Assembly (NCBI GenBank): GCA_021234155.1
Contig: JAJEKV010000005.1
Coordinates: 6,305,216 to 6,369,215 of the forward strand
Direction: 5' to 3'
From: Isoetes taiwanensis
Lineage: Eukaryota; Streptophyta; Lycopodiopsida; Isoetales; Isoetaceae
Length of the DNA: 64,000 nt
Part shown: piece after piece, positions 37,278 to 49,235 of the stretch
Layout: every line of letters begins with the position of its first letter
How positions within the stretch are numbered: the first letter of the stretch is position 1
Notes under the pieces: model-generated
What the model saw: only the letters and a program-made list of their open reading frames with translations
Database searches by the model: none
What the model was told of the DNA's origin: nothing
Position numbers and translations under genes: made by a program

Positions 37278-39320
37278 GGAATGAAGCTTTTTAATCATTA
37301 ATTATGGAGAATAAGTACAAAATATAAGTATTGCATGACAAAAGATGTCAGCAACATAGAGAGTTGAATATTTGGATTCGGTGAAATCCAAACCAAAATA
37401 TAAAGAGCCATAAAGAGTAATAAAGTTTTAGATAGTGACAACATAATGAAACCATTCAAGTAACATTTGAGACAGAGATGTTCAGCTGTTATCCTGGATA
37501 GAATGGAACTTGTAGCAGCAACTTGTAACAGCAACATCTTACTAAGGTAGCAAAATGTGAAACCATTTTACTGATGAAGCCAGCAACAGTTCGTGTAGAT
37601 TCCTTGAGCCAATAATCTGCAAAAAACAGCAAGTCTAAAGGAAGATGAGGCTGATATCAAAAGTTATATGTGTCAAGATAGTGGAAATGATCTCTAAAAT
37701 GTGGAATGAGGATAGGAATGAAGTTCTTTCCCCAATCAACAAGCTCAATCAGCCTTGTAGAGTTACATGTGGAATACAAATGGATCATAGTGCCATAGCA
37801 ATCTGCCCGACCCCTGTGATAGTAATAGCATTCCCTATAAAATTCAAATTGCCTGTCTGTCATATCCATACTGTTAGCATGCATGAACCACCATAGCACA
37901 TACATGAGCTGAGTTTCCTTGCAAAATTCCTTTGCCCATTCAATCTCTCTATTTGGGATCTCACTGATTTTTTCATATAATTTCCCTTTTACTTGTCCTG
38001 TCCAAAAGCTGTCATCAGTCTGTGTTTGCACTTGATTCTGTATTCTTTCCTGTCCTGTCATTGGTAGGCCGATATATTTGGAGGCTTCCACATCATCAAA
38101 GTGTAGGTCAAGCTTATACTTGCAGTTCCAGAGGTATTCTATCAAAAACAGATTCAGAGTTAGTAATGATTTCATGGCAGTGAAGTTTAAATAATTTGAA
38201 ATACCCAGCATATTGTCCTAAAGACAACCAATTGTGATCAACATTTGCATCCTCATATTTGTTTCTATGTGCTGTAGCTGTGATTTCAATATCAAACATA
38301 ACTTGAAGTTTAATCCAAATATTAGCTGGATTGTGACCACCATAGAGAACTCTATTCCTGTGTTTCCAAATATTCCACAAAGCTATGAAGCATAAAGTAT
38401 TTTGAAGAGGATTATTATTCATCATAAAGTTCAGGATAGAAGCAGGCCTTTGTAAATTAAAATTCACCTCAAACCATGTCCAGAAACTATGCAATTTGGG
38501 GCATATAAAAATATGTTCCATGGATTCTGAAATGCCACAACCTAAGGGACATAATGGGGAAGCCTGAGATTGATTATTCTGGTGTCTGCATATGTCCTGA
38601 AGATTAGGAACACTTTTATTGGCAATTAACCAATTGAAATAAGAGATTTTTGGGGCACAATAGGAATTCCATATATTTCTAAACAGCTCTTTCTCTTCTA
38701 TCTCAGAAATGTTCCAGTAATTGCCTGCTTTGGATGACAAATTTGACATGGTAAGATGCTCATAGACCTTAGACACTTTATAAATATTTTTGCCATTTAA
38801 TAACCAATCATTTTCGGGAGGAGAAGAGGCATCCAGGTTTATATTTGCCACTTTACTGATAATATGTCTATGAATCAACCTATCTGTACTAGATCCTCTT
38901 ATTTTGGCTTTAAGGCTAGTCCATGAAATCCAATGTTCATTGGCCCAGAGGTCCCCCAAGTTGCAGATATTATTGGACTTCCATTTCCTATAAATCTTAG
39001 GATGAATTAAAGCCAAAGGAATATTGTCCCTCTTGGATAGATTAGAATTCCAGAAGATACTTGTAGCATGGTGAGCCTGATTATTTCCAATATAGATAAA
39101 GGCATTGGAGACCTTGTTCCAAGCCATTAAAAGGTTTCTCATCAAAGGTGATGTGTTTGCTGCAGGTTTAATATCATAGAAAGCAGAGTGAGGGAGCTGA
39201 TGACTGATAGAGGGATGATCTTTAATTCCACTCTTTGAGATCCAATAGTGTAAAAATTCTGTAGCAGGATTATTTCTTTGGAAAAGGGCTTTCCAAATAT
39301 ATTTACCCCCCAAGGCATAA
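37251..39320 (-). mobile_element. 5'-truncated LINE with poly(A) and zf-RVT domain
   Basis: The poly(T) run at 37251-37278 on the plus strand is the poly(A) tail of a minus-strand LINE. The ORF at 38114-39313 carries the post-RT region (FLHYWISKSG, WLLNGKNIYKVSKVYE) and a zf-RVT-type domain (CPLGCGISESMEHIFICPKL, FIALWNIWKHRNRVLYGG). A second frame (37657-38211) continues with a C-terminal tail containing EWAKEFCKETQLMY. A frameshift lies between the two. The poly(A) abuts the gypsy integrase, but gypsy sequence does not resume on the right, so the junction is more than a simple insertion. Confidence 0.85.
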
Positions 39321-39487
39321 GCCTGGTGTCATGTCTTTTTAGGTTTTAAACTTTTGTTTAATTCTTGATCTGGACCGTACATAGCGATCCTCATTTGTGG
39401 GGTATGCATGTACAAGTTTTTGTATACATGTTCGATGAAACATAGAAAGTGAAGCTCAATTCTTCCCTGTGTTCCTTCATTTGGTAG

Positions 39488-39863
39488 CAGTGTAGGTTAC
39501 GTACGCGTACGGTACCTTCTAGGTACTTACCGTACCGGACTGGACGTACAGTACGTACGGAATGGTTTTATGAATTCTGCGATCAAAAAAAAAAAAAAAA
39601 ATTTTTTGAAGTACGTTACGTTTTTTTTGAGGTACGGTACGTTTTTTAAAGGTTTTTTACGTTTTTTAAAGGTTTTTTAAGTTTTTTCAAGGTTTTTTTA
39701 AGGTACCGTACGTTTTTTAAAGGTACGGTACGTACCGTACCTCTGAACTTTTAACGTACCGAATTTTTTTTAGGTACGTTAAATTTCTGGGAGTACGTTA
39801 AGAGGTATCGTACGTAAAAAACGTAAAAAACTTCTGTACGTACGGAAGTACGGTACTACACTG
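39488..39863. mobile_element. hAT-type MITE, dense in GTAC palindromes
   Basis: The 376-bp element has termini CAGTGTAG...CTACACTG. It is flanked by a perfect 8-bp duplication TTTGGTAG (39480-39487, 39864-39871), which is diagnostic of the hAT superfamily. The interior is built almost entirely of CGTAC/GTACG words and ACGTTTTTT tracts and is extensively self-complementary. Non-coding. Confidence 0.9.
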
Positions 39864-39871
39864 TTTGGTAG

Positions 39872-42012
39872 CCATTTAGGATGGCCTGGTGTGCGCTGGT
39901 ACATCTGTGCACCTTGAAGTGTTGGAGTGTCCAGTTTAAACACCCTAAGGTTGTCTATGAGTATGGACGCAGGCTATCTCTATAAGATATAGGATAGAAT
40001 TAGAAGAACAAAATCGAGCATATCCTGGATTCTATATTTTAGTATATGAGATAGAATTAGGTGAACAAAATCAAGCATATCATGGATTCTATATTCTTTG
40101 TTTAATGCGTAAGGATATTTACCATAAGGCTGCTAGATAAGGATGGGGTTTAGGTCCCTCGCTAGAAGTCATTTTCTAGAATTGTACGCCTTTCATTATT
40201 TGTTGGCTAAGTAAAAGTATGCAATATTTTATGTTAAATTCAGATGCATGATCCGAGTAAATCCATCCATGTTTACTTTTGTCATAGCAAATATGATATG
40301 CGATTCAATCTCTAAGTTCCTTATGATTGCCAGATTGGAGTTAAATATTTTGTTTGTATTTTGCTAATTTTGGTATTCTGCTTATTGTTGCCTTGGAATT
40401 CATGACCCCTGATCACGTGTTAAATTTCTAGTCTGATATTGTGCATAGGATGAGGTTTTTTTCAAAAACGAACTTACATATTTTGCCATTCTAGATATAA
40501 ATAAGAGGCATTTGATGTTTAGTATTTGAGCATATGATGTTGATTATGCATAATCTACTGTAGATGATCACACCTAGCTTGAAGCATCGGGGTTTAAGTA
40601 CCGCTTTCAAATAGGTGTTGATTAAAGTTTTATGGTTTTATAGCCTTATGTCTGTGTTGGTTAGTTAACTTTAAAGGATCTTAACGTCTGGCTGTTAGCT
40701 GTCTTATTCAGCTTTATGAAAACCTGTGATGTTTAGGGAGAAGGGGATTTCTCACCTCAATAACGAGTCTTCATGCACAAGCAACATATGCTGTATAAGT
40801 TATCTCATGGCACAGCATATATCTCCTAAACATTGTCTAGAATAAACATGTGATTTACTTTTTTGTAAGAATCTAAGTTCAAACTGACCTAGTAAAATCG
40901 CTATTTAATATGGGTTATGAAAATTTCTAGGTGGAGACTGGGCTTTTTGCTATGACTTTGCGAACAGGTAGCTCGCCATTGTTGGAGCACAATTTTTCTC
41001 AATGTGATGTTTTTGGTGAGTAGTTTACTTCTTATGCTTGATCTGTTCTTTCATGTAGACTAACATTTTCCCTCTCCCTTCCCTCTTTTGTAGGATAATG
41101 GCAAGGTCAATTGTGTTGGAACATTTCCCCATGTAGGTTGGACTAGCAAGTTATGATATGGTTTTGTAGGGCTGTTGGGGAATGTGTCTTCCTGCTGCCA
41201 AGGGAATCTATTGGTTTGCTAAGATGAAAATAGAGCCTTTGCCAGATTAAAGCAGCCTGAATCATGGCAAAGTTGTAAGGCTAGAACATGGCCAAGGGAC
41301 CACTCCTGCTCCAACTTATGCCTGCAACACAAGTCAAGAGATCTTCATAAACATTTTGATCACAAACTGGCAGTCGATTTTGTACAATGGTTGCTTCATT
41401 GCAATAGGCTGAAGATACTCCATGGTTACAAGGACCACACTTAGGCACAGGATCTTCTTTCTCATCTTGCTTGACATAAACATGCAATAACGTTTATGTC
41501 CACATCAAAGTTGCCCATATCTTATTTTGTTGACCAATGGGCCATCTGCTACCTTAGCAATTTAGTTACCATTTATTGCACATGCAGAATATGAAATTGA
41601 TGCTTTAAAGACATTAAAAACATGGGAAAAAGGTAGGTGGGTGCGCTTTAAACTTAGTAACCCCAACCCAAGATGCTATGGCATCGTTTAGCACACAATT
41701 AATTGATTTGGGTTACGGCCAGCTAAGCAAATGCTTCATGTGACAATTTTGAACATTGTGCAATTGTCTAATCCTTTCTGCAAACAAATTTAAGGGAGGC
41801 TTCATATTTTCTTTAGCTTGCTGGAGTTCCAAATGGATGTACCAAATGGATGTAGAACGAAAATCATTGATGATGATGCACCATTCTAAATACTGTACAT
41901 TTGTCTAACCCTTTTTGTAGATAATTTTAAGAGAAAGGTTCGCGGATGTAAACCATCTGACATTTGAAAGTAGGAGGAAGTGCATCTATGCGGATACGTA
42001 GATAAAGACTTA
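39872..42012. other. Gene-free stretch with a diverged duplication
   Basis: No gene recognised. A roughly 53-base block (GATAGAATTAG..GAACAAAATC.AGCATATC.TGGATTCTATATT) is present at 39984-40038 and 40044-40096. A minus-strand frame at 41281-41487 contains VPKCGPCNHGVSSAYCNEAT, but it has no known family or partner exon. Confidence 0.4.
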
Positions 42013-42217
42013 TGGGCCGTTCACATGATAGCTTTTTGGGTCAGTAAATGTAAGCAGCTGATTTCGTGCTGCTTCAAATACCTCCAGCTGAATCAGCCAC
42101 GTGGGTAGCATCCCGCGACAGCTGAATCCTCATAACGGGCTGAATTTTTTCTGGCTCAGCTCAAGTTCAGCAACGACTCAGCCGTCCCACCGGCAATCTG
42201 TCCATGTGAACCCAGCA
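42013..42217. mobile_element. Tourist/PIF-Harbinger-like MITE
   Basis: The 205-bp element is bounded by TTA direct repeats (42010-42012, 42218-42220). Its ends are TGGGCCGTTCACATG and, reverse-complemented, TGCTGGGTTCACATGG, which share the TTCACATG core. The interior is rich in CAGCTGA/TCAGCTG words. The TTA duplication suits PIF/Harbinger; a match to known families was not tested. Confidence 0.6.
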
Positions 42218-43847
42218 TTAATGGGGTACTCTAAGTATGAGTATGGATGCATTACAAAGGTTCTCTGATTTAACTTTCCACTCGCTAGAGTGGAGATGCA
42301 CTCAAGGAAGTTCTAGTTAACGTTGCAATTATGATATTCCATTGTTAGGATTCTACTTCGTTTCTAAAATATAATGATTGCTTTTGTGAGGTCTTGAGTT
42401 TGGAATTATGACATTTGTTACGTTTCTTTCTCTTCATTTTTATGAAACTACATCTTACATGTTATTGTAAACTATGTATCTAAAGAAAAAGGTTCCCAAC
42501 CCCCTAGTTTGTTCCTCTTATGTGCATGAGCATGTAATGGGTAATCTAGATCCCTTCAAGTCCTTTAAGATGTCAAATGCTATGGGCTTGGGTATTTATT
42601 GCAACGTCAAACTTTTATCTCGATTTATTGGACTTTTCTTTGTGTTGCAAGGAAGAAAATAACATTCAATGAATGTTGGCGAAGGGCTTAAAATTGTTGT
42701 TTTTGCATTTCTATGAATTTATTTATTTATTTATTTATTTTTTTTTATTGAAGGCTTATTCTATGAATTTAGTTTGCATATCAATAATGCCATTATGTTT
42801 TATGAAAGTGTAAGGAATCATGGATCATTAAGGAATCTAAAAGAATTATAATAGGATCTTAAAGAATCTGGATCAATAATATTTGATCCTTAGGAGTTTG
42901 AGGAAAGTTTAAAAAAATGTAAGAGGATTTTGAAGAATGGTAGAAAATATGAGACAATTTAAGGGAATCTTGAAGGTATTGGGGAATTTAGAGAAATCTT
43001 GATCAATGCCTAGATGAAGTAAATGAATATTCATGGGTAGAGATTGAGGTGCTGCCGACTGGAACGTCACACGTGCAAGATCAATGGCTCATATGGAGCC
43101 ACCATATGATGTTTTAAGCAGCTATTGCTGTCGCTTAGCTTTGCTATAACACAAAAACATACAAGCTGCACAATCATGTCACGCGTTTCTAAGATGTGTA
43201 GACCCTAAATAACAATATAATTTATGTTGGCCCATACAGTCCATTGTGTACATTCTATAAAATACATATTGCCGACTTGGTATAGATTCTACGTAGGAGT
43301 TTGACCTCATGTTTGACTTTACCTTTATGTTTACTTTTATTGCCTTCCATGTTTGAAGTTGATTTTGATGGGCTTATTGAACTTTGACTTTATGTTGGAC
43401 TTCCACTTTGGAATCGACTATCGATTTTGGTGTGCCAATCCTTAGGATAGACTGCCTTCACTAAAACAAATCTGGTAGTGAACAACTCGAGTTTAATTCA
43501 AATCTAGCTTGAGTTTTTTATTTGCCTGTACCCAATAGGATACAGTTCTTTGACAATGCGCTCCTTTTGTTGGTAGTAAAAAGGTCATATCTTTTACCTT
43601 GAGGTTTTGCATTGCCAGGACATATTCTATGATTGTTTTCTGGGGGATCTTTCACACTAGATATGTTTTGCAGTGAATCTTTGTATAGTTTTAAAGAGTA
43701 CTGCAATATCTCAAGAAAATGTCAGTCAATTCCTATAAAACCTGATTGGTAAACTCAGAAATCTTACAGAAACTTGGGAAATGTATACTTCACAACGAAT
43801 GTACATTCCACTTTGTACACTCCCTCATAGTACAAGGACTTGTATAT
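42218..43847. other. Gene-free AT-rich stretch
   Basis: No supported gene. Contains a (TTTA)n run followed by poly(T) and TATTGAAGG (about 42717-42752), which resembles the 3' ends of the minus-strand LINEs in this window and may be a very short LINE tail. Confidence 0.4.
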
Positions 43848-43966
43848 ATATTTTTTTTTTGTTGAAGGATGTCAAACTTTATTTAATCAAAGAATCAAAT
43901 ACAAGTATAAGTGCAAATACAGAAATAAAATCTCAGCGGATAAGCAAAGACCCACTGAATGAAGCA
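43848..43966 (-). mobile_element. Probable LINE 3' tail
   Basis: Poly(T) followed by GTTGAAGGATGTCAAACTTT at the left edge resembles the poly(A)-adjacent ends of the LINEs at 57542 and 42740. Only about 115 bases remain before gypsy coding sequence starts. Confidence 0.35.
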
Positions 43967-43967
43967 C

Positions 43968-44364
43968 CTAAGCATAAGAGCGCACTCGAGTCTCCAATGG
44001 CCTACGAGAGAGGGCGTCAACAACCACATTTAATTTACCTGGCTTATAGACTATCTCAAAGTCATACTCTTCGAGGAACTCCATCCATATCTTTTGCCTC
44101 AAGTTGAGGAGTGGTTGCGTAAAAATATATTGGAGGCTTTGATTATCTGAATCCAACTGGAATTTCCTACCAAGCAGGTAGTGCCACCAAATACGAAGAG
44201 CTCTCACTATGGCCGGGAGTTCTTGATCATATGTTGGGTAGCGTTGCCCGGCGCCATTCATTTTCTTGAAGTCATAGGCTATTACTCTTCCTTCTTGCAT
44301 GAGAACTCCACCTGTTGCTAGCTTACTAGCATCCGTTGCTACAAGCTTATTCTTGCTTGGATCT
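43968..44364 (-). mobile_element. Gypsy RNase H domain fragment
   Basis: The minus-strand frame runs open from the LTR edge at 44364 to a stop at 43968. It shows the RNase H order of a gypsy polymerase: a TDAS-type first Asp (VATDASKLATGGVLMQ), the Glu block (YPTYDQELPAIVRAL), WWHYLLGRKFQL, the third Asp (DSDNQSLQYIF), and VVDALSRRP at the end. All expected acidic residues are present, but the domain is cut at both sides. There is no primer binding site at its junction with the LTR. Confidence 0.88.
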
Positions 44365-44960
44365 TGTGACGCTCCCTACAAATATACAGCGCCCGGCCAT
44401 ACACTCCGTAGGAAATCCCCCATCCGGTCCTTCGACTGCACGGGCCCTCCGTCTATCCCGCACTCTAGGGTATCCCTAGTGCGGGAAGGGGACAACACTA
44501 AGGTGTCTTGCGTGCCCTTCCCCTATGGGATCCTATAACGGTAGAAGCATAAACAATGTCAGCACTAACAATCAACAATACATCGAACTACCTCGAAGGG
44601 TAGCACATCCATCCATCCATAGATACAATATAGGTAACATATACCCTAAAACATAAGAGCTCCTACCCAAGGCTCGGGCTCATGAGAAGGTACTAGGCTA
44701 CAAGCTAGAGCAGACCGAGGCATAACAATGGCAGGGCTGGCTATAGGCAATGGCTAGGGTTGACCACTCCATCCGCCCCCCGTGCATACTTTGCAGATGG
44801 GCTAGATCTGGCTCTGGCATGACTATAGCCTGCCGGATATGCAATCTCGTGGTATCACCCATCGAGACTACTCCGGGTTGCATCTCCCGGGTCCGATGAG
44901 TCAGAAAGGGTTGCATCTCCCCTTTCCGGGGTCTAGAGGTTCCATGGGCAGCTAGAGAAT
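44365..44960 (-). mobile_element. Truncated gypsy LTR fragment
   Basis: Starts TGTGACGCTCC and follows the other LTR copies up to TCTAGAGGTTCCATGGGCAG, then stops abruptly at 44960. More diverged than the 34-kb and 54-kb copies. It abuts an RNase H fragment at its left edge with no primer binding site, so the junction is a rearrangement or an insertion. Confidence 0.85.
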
Positions 44961-45218
44961 AACCATCATTCATTTAAATTGGATTTATGTTTATTCCAAA
45001 AGCACGCCACTTTTGCATACCCTTTTTTCAATATAGTGTTGTGGTGTGTGACATGCTGTTTTGCAAGGTTGCAAATTTTTACATTATAGTAGTGGGTGGT
45101 TTGACATTTTCTTGTTTTAGTGAGAAGAATGTGCTGTTTGATTAGCATTTGTAGATAATAACACATCAATATACACAGAACACTTTTTACATTGTATTCA
45201 CTTGATATGAAGATTACA

Positions 45219-46120
45219 TCATGGAGAGACTAGTCTTTTCTTTGTCAAATAACTCTCAAGATAGGGATCCATCTCCTTAGTCCGATCTAGTTCTGGATGC
45301 GTTTTGCCAACATTTGTTACTGTTTTACCAGCAGCCAAGCCACTCATGATGGACATGAATAGTACTAAAAACTCATCTGTTGAGTAATCTAGTGGAGTAT
45401 AACTTGGTGGATTTAGAGCCTGACCTTGATTATAAAAGCACTTAAGAGCATCATCATCTACTATTATGATGTCCTCTTTCTTTTGAATGCCAAGTTGATC
45501 CATCATAGTACCAAGATGTTTCACGAAGACCAGTTTGCATCCGGATCTCTTGGATGTGAAAACTTTATACACTTAGTTTGGTCCCAAATCTTCACAAAGT
45601 CTCGATTCATGCCTGGTAAGACCCTAAGAACTTCATCAATATTTCTGCGTTCCATTGAGGACCAGATGGCAACTCGAAACAATCTGAATGCCTCATTCAT
45701 CATATCTTCTAAGTGTGGGCGATGATAGATCCACTTAGTATTCGATTCTAGAGGGACTTGTTCGAAGTCATCCCTGTTAATAAGCTTCTTAGGATACGTT
45801 TTACACAGGACACCGTTTAGATCGAAGACAATGATTTTGTCACAAGCAGGTGGGGCCCTGAACCATGGAAAACAAAGGGTTAGCCATACAAAAATGGTCT
45901 CCAATACACGCCAAGCGCGTTTTGTCCTTCAAAAGTAAGCTATATATCGTGCCTGGCGTGAATTACCTTTCATCATCGTTGTCATCCCCAGTCGTAGCGT
46001 CTACTTCACTCCCCGGATGCTTACTGCCAGAAGCATCAACTCCACGGTTTAGTTCGGACATGTTCTCTTCTATGAAAGCTACCTCAGGATTTTGATTCAT
46101 AACCTCAGTGGTTGAATCTG
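45219..46120 (-). pseudogene. HAD-superfamily NIF/FCP1-like phosphatase, broken
   Basis: Two minus-strand exons joined in phase at a GT..AG intron (exon 46120-45967, donor AAAG|GTAATT; acceptor GGTTCAG at 45858). The second exon starts PPACDKIIVFDLNGVLC. Motif I reads DLNGV, with Asn in the position of the second catalytic Asp. Motif II is AIWSSMERRNIDEV, and KLVFVKHLG and EDIIIVDDD form motifs III-IV. Near 45545 the frame changes by one base between KCIKF and KRSGCKLVF, so a full protein cannot be made as read. The first exon is acidic (TTGDDNDDER) and ends exactly at a CACTA terminus. Such domains dephosphorylate Ser/Thr in nuclear proteins in other families; activity here is doubtful. Confidence 0.7.
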
Positions 46121-46735
46121 CACTACAAAAATGTTGCCCTATATCGACGTCTATAACGACGTCTAGACGTCGTTTAGGCGTCAATAAACGTCGACAAGAC
46201 GTCGATAAACGACGCCTATAACGACGTCAGCATGTCGTTTTACGTCCAGTCGTCGTCGTTATGCACGTCGCAACTGCGGCGTCATTAAGCGACGACGAGC
46301 CGTCGTTGAACGACAGTTAGAACATGTGGTTGCTGCCACGCGGCCGTGCGGCCAGTTCGGTGTCGCCAGTGCGACCGCTGATGTGGCAGACGAGCTGGCA
46401 ACGTCGTTCGTCGACGCTGACGACACGTCGGCTGCCACTGTGCACGTTCCAGCGCGATGTCGCCAGCGCGGCCGCTGATGTGGCAGGCACGCTGGCAACG
46501 TCGTTCAACGACGCATAAGACACGTGGCATTGACGTAGCTGCCACTATTCTGCCGACGTGGCCGTGAATTGCGCTGACGTGGCTGCCATTCTGTCAGCTG
46601 ATGTGGCCGCGCAGCTCGTCCTTTGCCAGCACACATGCTGGCATGGCTAACACGCCATATTCGTCGTTGAACGACGTCCAAAACACGTGGCAACCATGCG
46701 GCGACGTCGTTCAACAACGTCAATCGAATTATGAA
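46121..46735. mobile_element. CACTA-type terminus with CGACGT subterminal array
   Basis: Begins CACTACAAAAATG, the CACTA terminal signature. It continues as a dense array of CGACGTC/ACGACG/CGTCGT words in both orientations, as in En/Spm subterminal transposase-binding regions. From about 46300 the array becomes longer GACGTGGC/GTCGTTCAACGACG units. The opposite terminus was not located. It abuts the phosphatase exon, so it probably interrupts that gene. Confidence 0.65.
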
Positions 46736-47840
46736 AAAAAATTTAGAAAAAATAAAAGAAAAATACTGATTAAATATTAGTATTCAGTATAATAGTAAAT
46801 AAGCATTATTATTTAATATTATTTAATATGTAATATTAAATAAATATTAAATATTAAATTAGAAAATTATTATTTAATATTTAATATGTAATTAAATATT
46901 TAATAAATCAAAGAATCAAAAAATAGAATCGAGCATAAAATTTTAAAATAAATAATCATAGGAAGATCAATTAATATTAAAAAATTCCCAAATAATAAAA
47001 ACAAAGCATAAAAAATTTACATTGAATTCAATTAATATATTTCACAATGTAATTTGCACATTACAAAATATATTGAGTCAATTCACCACAAACTAAAAGA
47101 CTTGAAAATTTTACAACAAAAAACGAAGTCTTTAGTTGTTGTTATGCCCACTTCCCGAGCGATCGGGCTCATCTTCGTCTTCATCTACCTGCATTATATT
47201 ATATCGCAACAATTAGGTCATTGTAGTCGCAAATTATGTAGTGAATGATACATACTTCGCCCCGTTCACGCGCAGCGGCGTATTGGATGGCCGCACGATT
47301 GCCTTTTTTGAAGGCCCTTTCGCGTTCGTCTTTACCAACATTTCTCTTGAACAGTGCCCTCTGTTGAGAATGAGCACCAAAACTAATGTTAGTATTCACA
47401 CTTGCTTCGTCGTACCTCGCCCTCAAAGCTGACGCTATTCTATCTACCCCTTTCTTTGATAATATGTTGGCCTTCAAACACTGCAATGCAACACAAGGTC
47501 TTAGTCCACGTGGCGTCATCTAATTATACGACTCATGGGAGAAATTATGTACTTCAAATGCCTCATCAGTCATGCAAAATATAAATCAAATATGAGTATA
47601 ATGAGTATCATTAGATTTAGAAAGAGATGAGTTTCTAATTTAGGGTTTCTGAGTCGGTAACATTTATTATTCTTTGTTTTTTTCTCAGTGTCTCCCGATG
47701 GATCTGGCAAGGGCAAAGAGAGTAGTGAAAGGCATCCTACTAAAAAGTCCATTTTTTATCCAATACATCTCCTTTGCAATCACTGGGTCACACCATCTAT
47801 GCCAAACAGGTTTAACACATAGTCTTTTAAGTACAACTTC
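46736..47840. other. AT-rich tract and unassigned ORF
   Basis: 46740-47000 is made of AATATTAAATA-type sequence. A minus-strand frame (47199-47519) reads KGNRAAIQYAAARERGEV, basic and helical, which could be a piece of a CACTA-associated gene. I cannot assign it. No other support for genes. Confidence 0.3.
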
Positions 47841-47843
47841 ACA

Positions 47844-48303
47844 TCAGAAGAACATGCTCATCCCATCAAATGTCACTGAAGCACTACTATCCTGATTAAG
47901 AACAACTTTTCTTCTCTCATTTAGATTTTTAGTTGTGTCTTTCTCAGGTTTCGGAAAGCTCCCATCAACCACATCCGTTATATCTGCTACTTCAAGTACA
48001 AATTGCATCTTCACTCTATGTACTTGGTACTTTCTACCCTCCAATACAAATTTATGACGGCAGATCATCTTACCCCATCTTCGTATGCTTGTTTCTTGTC
48101 AAATCGCACCCTAGAGGTCGTTTCTTACCTAATTCACTTCTGATCCCTTGCTCCTTGTCATATTTTTATCCAATTACAGGCTGATAACCTAATTTTTGTC
48201 AAATCGGACTTTTAATGTTTGATTCTTACTTCATCACTGGCCGTTTTTTGCCAAATCAAACTCTCCTCTGCTAATTTGTAACCTTCCAAGCTCTGATACC
48301 ACA
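47844..48303 (-). mobile_element. Ty1/copia 5' fragment: primer site and gag start
   Basis: The minus strand has TGGTATCAGAGC (48303 downward), a tRNA-Met primer binding site. Downstream is a frame (48068-47844) that reads like the copia gag N-terminus (LEGRKYQVHRVKMQFVLEVA, then VVDGSFPKP). The 5' LTR should lie to the right of 48303, but its borders were not defined. The gag frame stops after about 74 codons. Confidence 0.5.
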
Positions 48304-49235
48304 TTCACAGAAATCTGTGGTGGGAAAATAAGATAAACAGAATAAACATTTGTGGAATGGAATAATCATATCCCATATCTAATGCAGTAGAGAAATTTCT
48401 CAACATTGTGCGGAGCATAATGGCTTATCGATTCAGGCACTTCAACACATCTTGCAGGGCAGCAGGATGTTTTTCACATGCTTCAACCACATCTTACACT
48501 AACAATGGCAGATGGCAGGGGCTGCTCGTCAGAGAGTAATGTCGTTATACAGGTTAATTTGCAATTGAGGATATGGTCAAATCAGTCAAGGATATGATTC
48601 TATTTCCTGTTAAAGCTGGATCTTCTGATTGTATAAACGAGGCCTCCAAAGTAGATTTTGTCATGTAAATCGGATTTAGTTTTTGGCGAGGTTGAAAAGA
48701 GACTTGCAAAGGTCCATTTGAAACTTAGCAAGTAAATCTCTTGCATATTTCTGCCATCTCAACCTGCTCGCCATTCTTATAAGTGTGTAATTTCAAAATT
48801 CTGTTTTAGAGTGGTCTTAGTGTTTGCTCTAAGTTGTCATGACCCTTCGCGACAAATCCAGGATGCTGTTGTATGAAATTGTGCGTCAAAATCACCATAA
48901 GAAAGGCGGACACTGAGTCCATTCCTTAAGAACAAGGCCAACTCTCAATGTGAAGATCCTTATAAAAGTAGCAAACACTTCTGCCTCTCCTTTTGTGTAA
49001 AACCTAGTTCAAAATACCCATTTGGCTCTAAGTTACTGGTATTTGGAGGGTTGGGAACCAATTCCCTCCTATTTGCAATATCTTGTATGCCTCTCCTATG
49101 CTAAATTGGAGCAGTGTTTTCAGTTGCACCTATATGCCATCCAAGGTGCATTGATGTATCTAAATTGATGGACACTAACATATGCTATGATTATCTGACA
49201 TGGAAACATGTATGGTGAACGCATATAACTTGCTG
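48304..49235. other. Gene-free stretch, possibly LTR remnant
   Basis: Lies beside the copia primer site, so the first few hundred bases may be LTR. No coding potential recognised. Confidence 0.3.

Noticed and set aside
44365-44960. Treating this LTR fragment as the 3' partner of the 53754-55390 LTR
   Set aside because: It is clearly more diverged, is truncated on the side that should face the interior, and abuts an RNase H fragment instead of a polypurine tract.
46259-46723. Overlapping basic/Ala-rich frames on both strands
   Set aside because: They arise from the CGACGT/GACGTGGC repeat array of the CACTA-type element, which is open in most frames.
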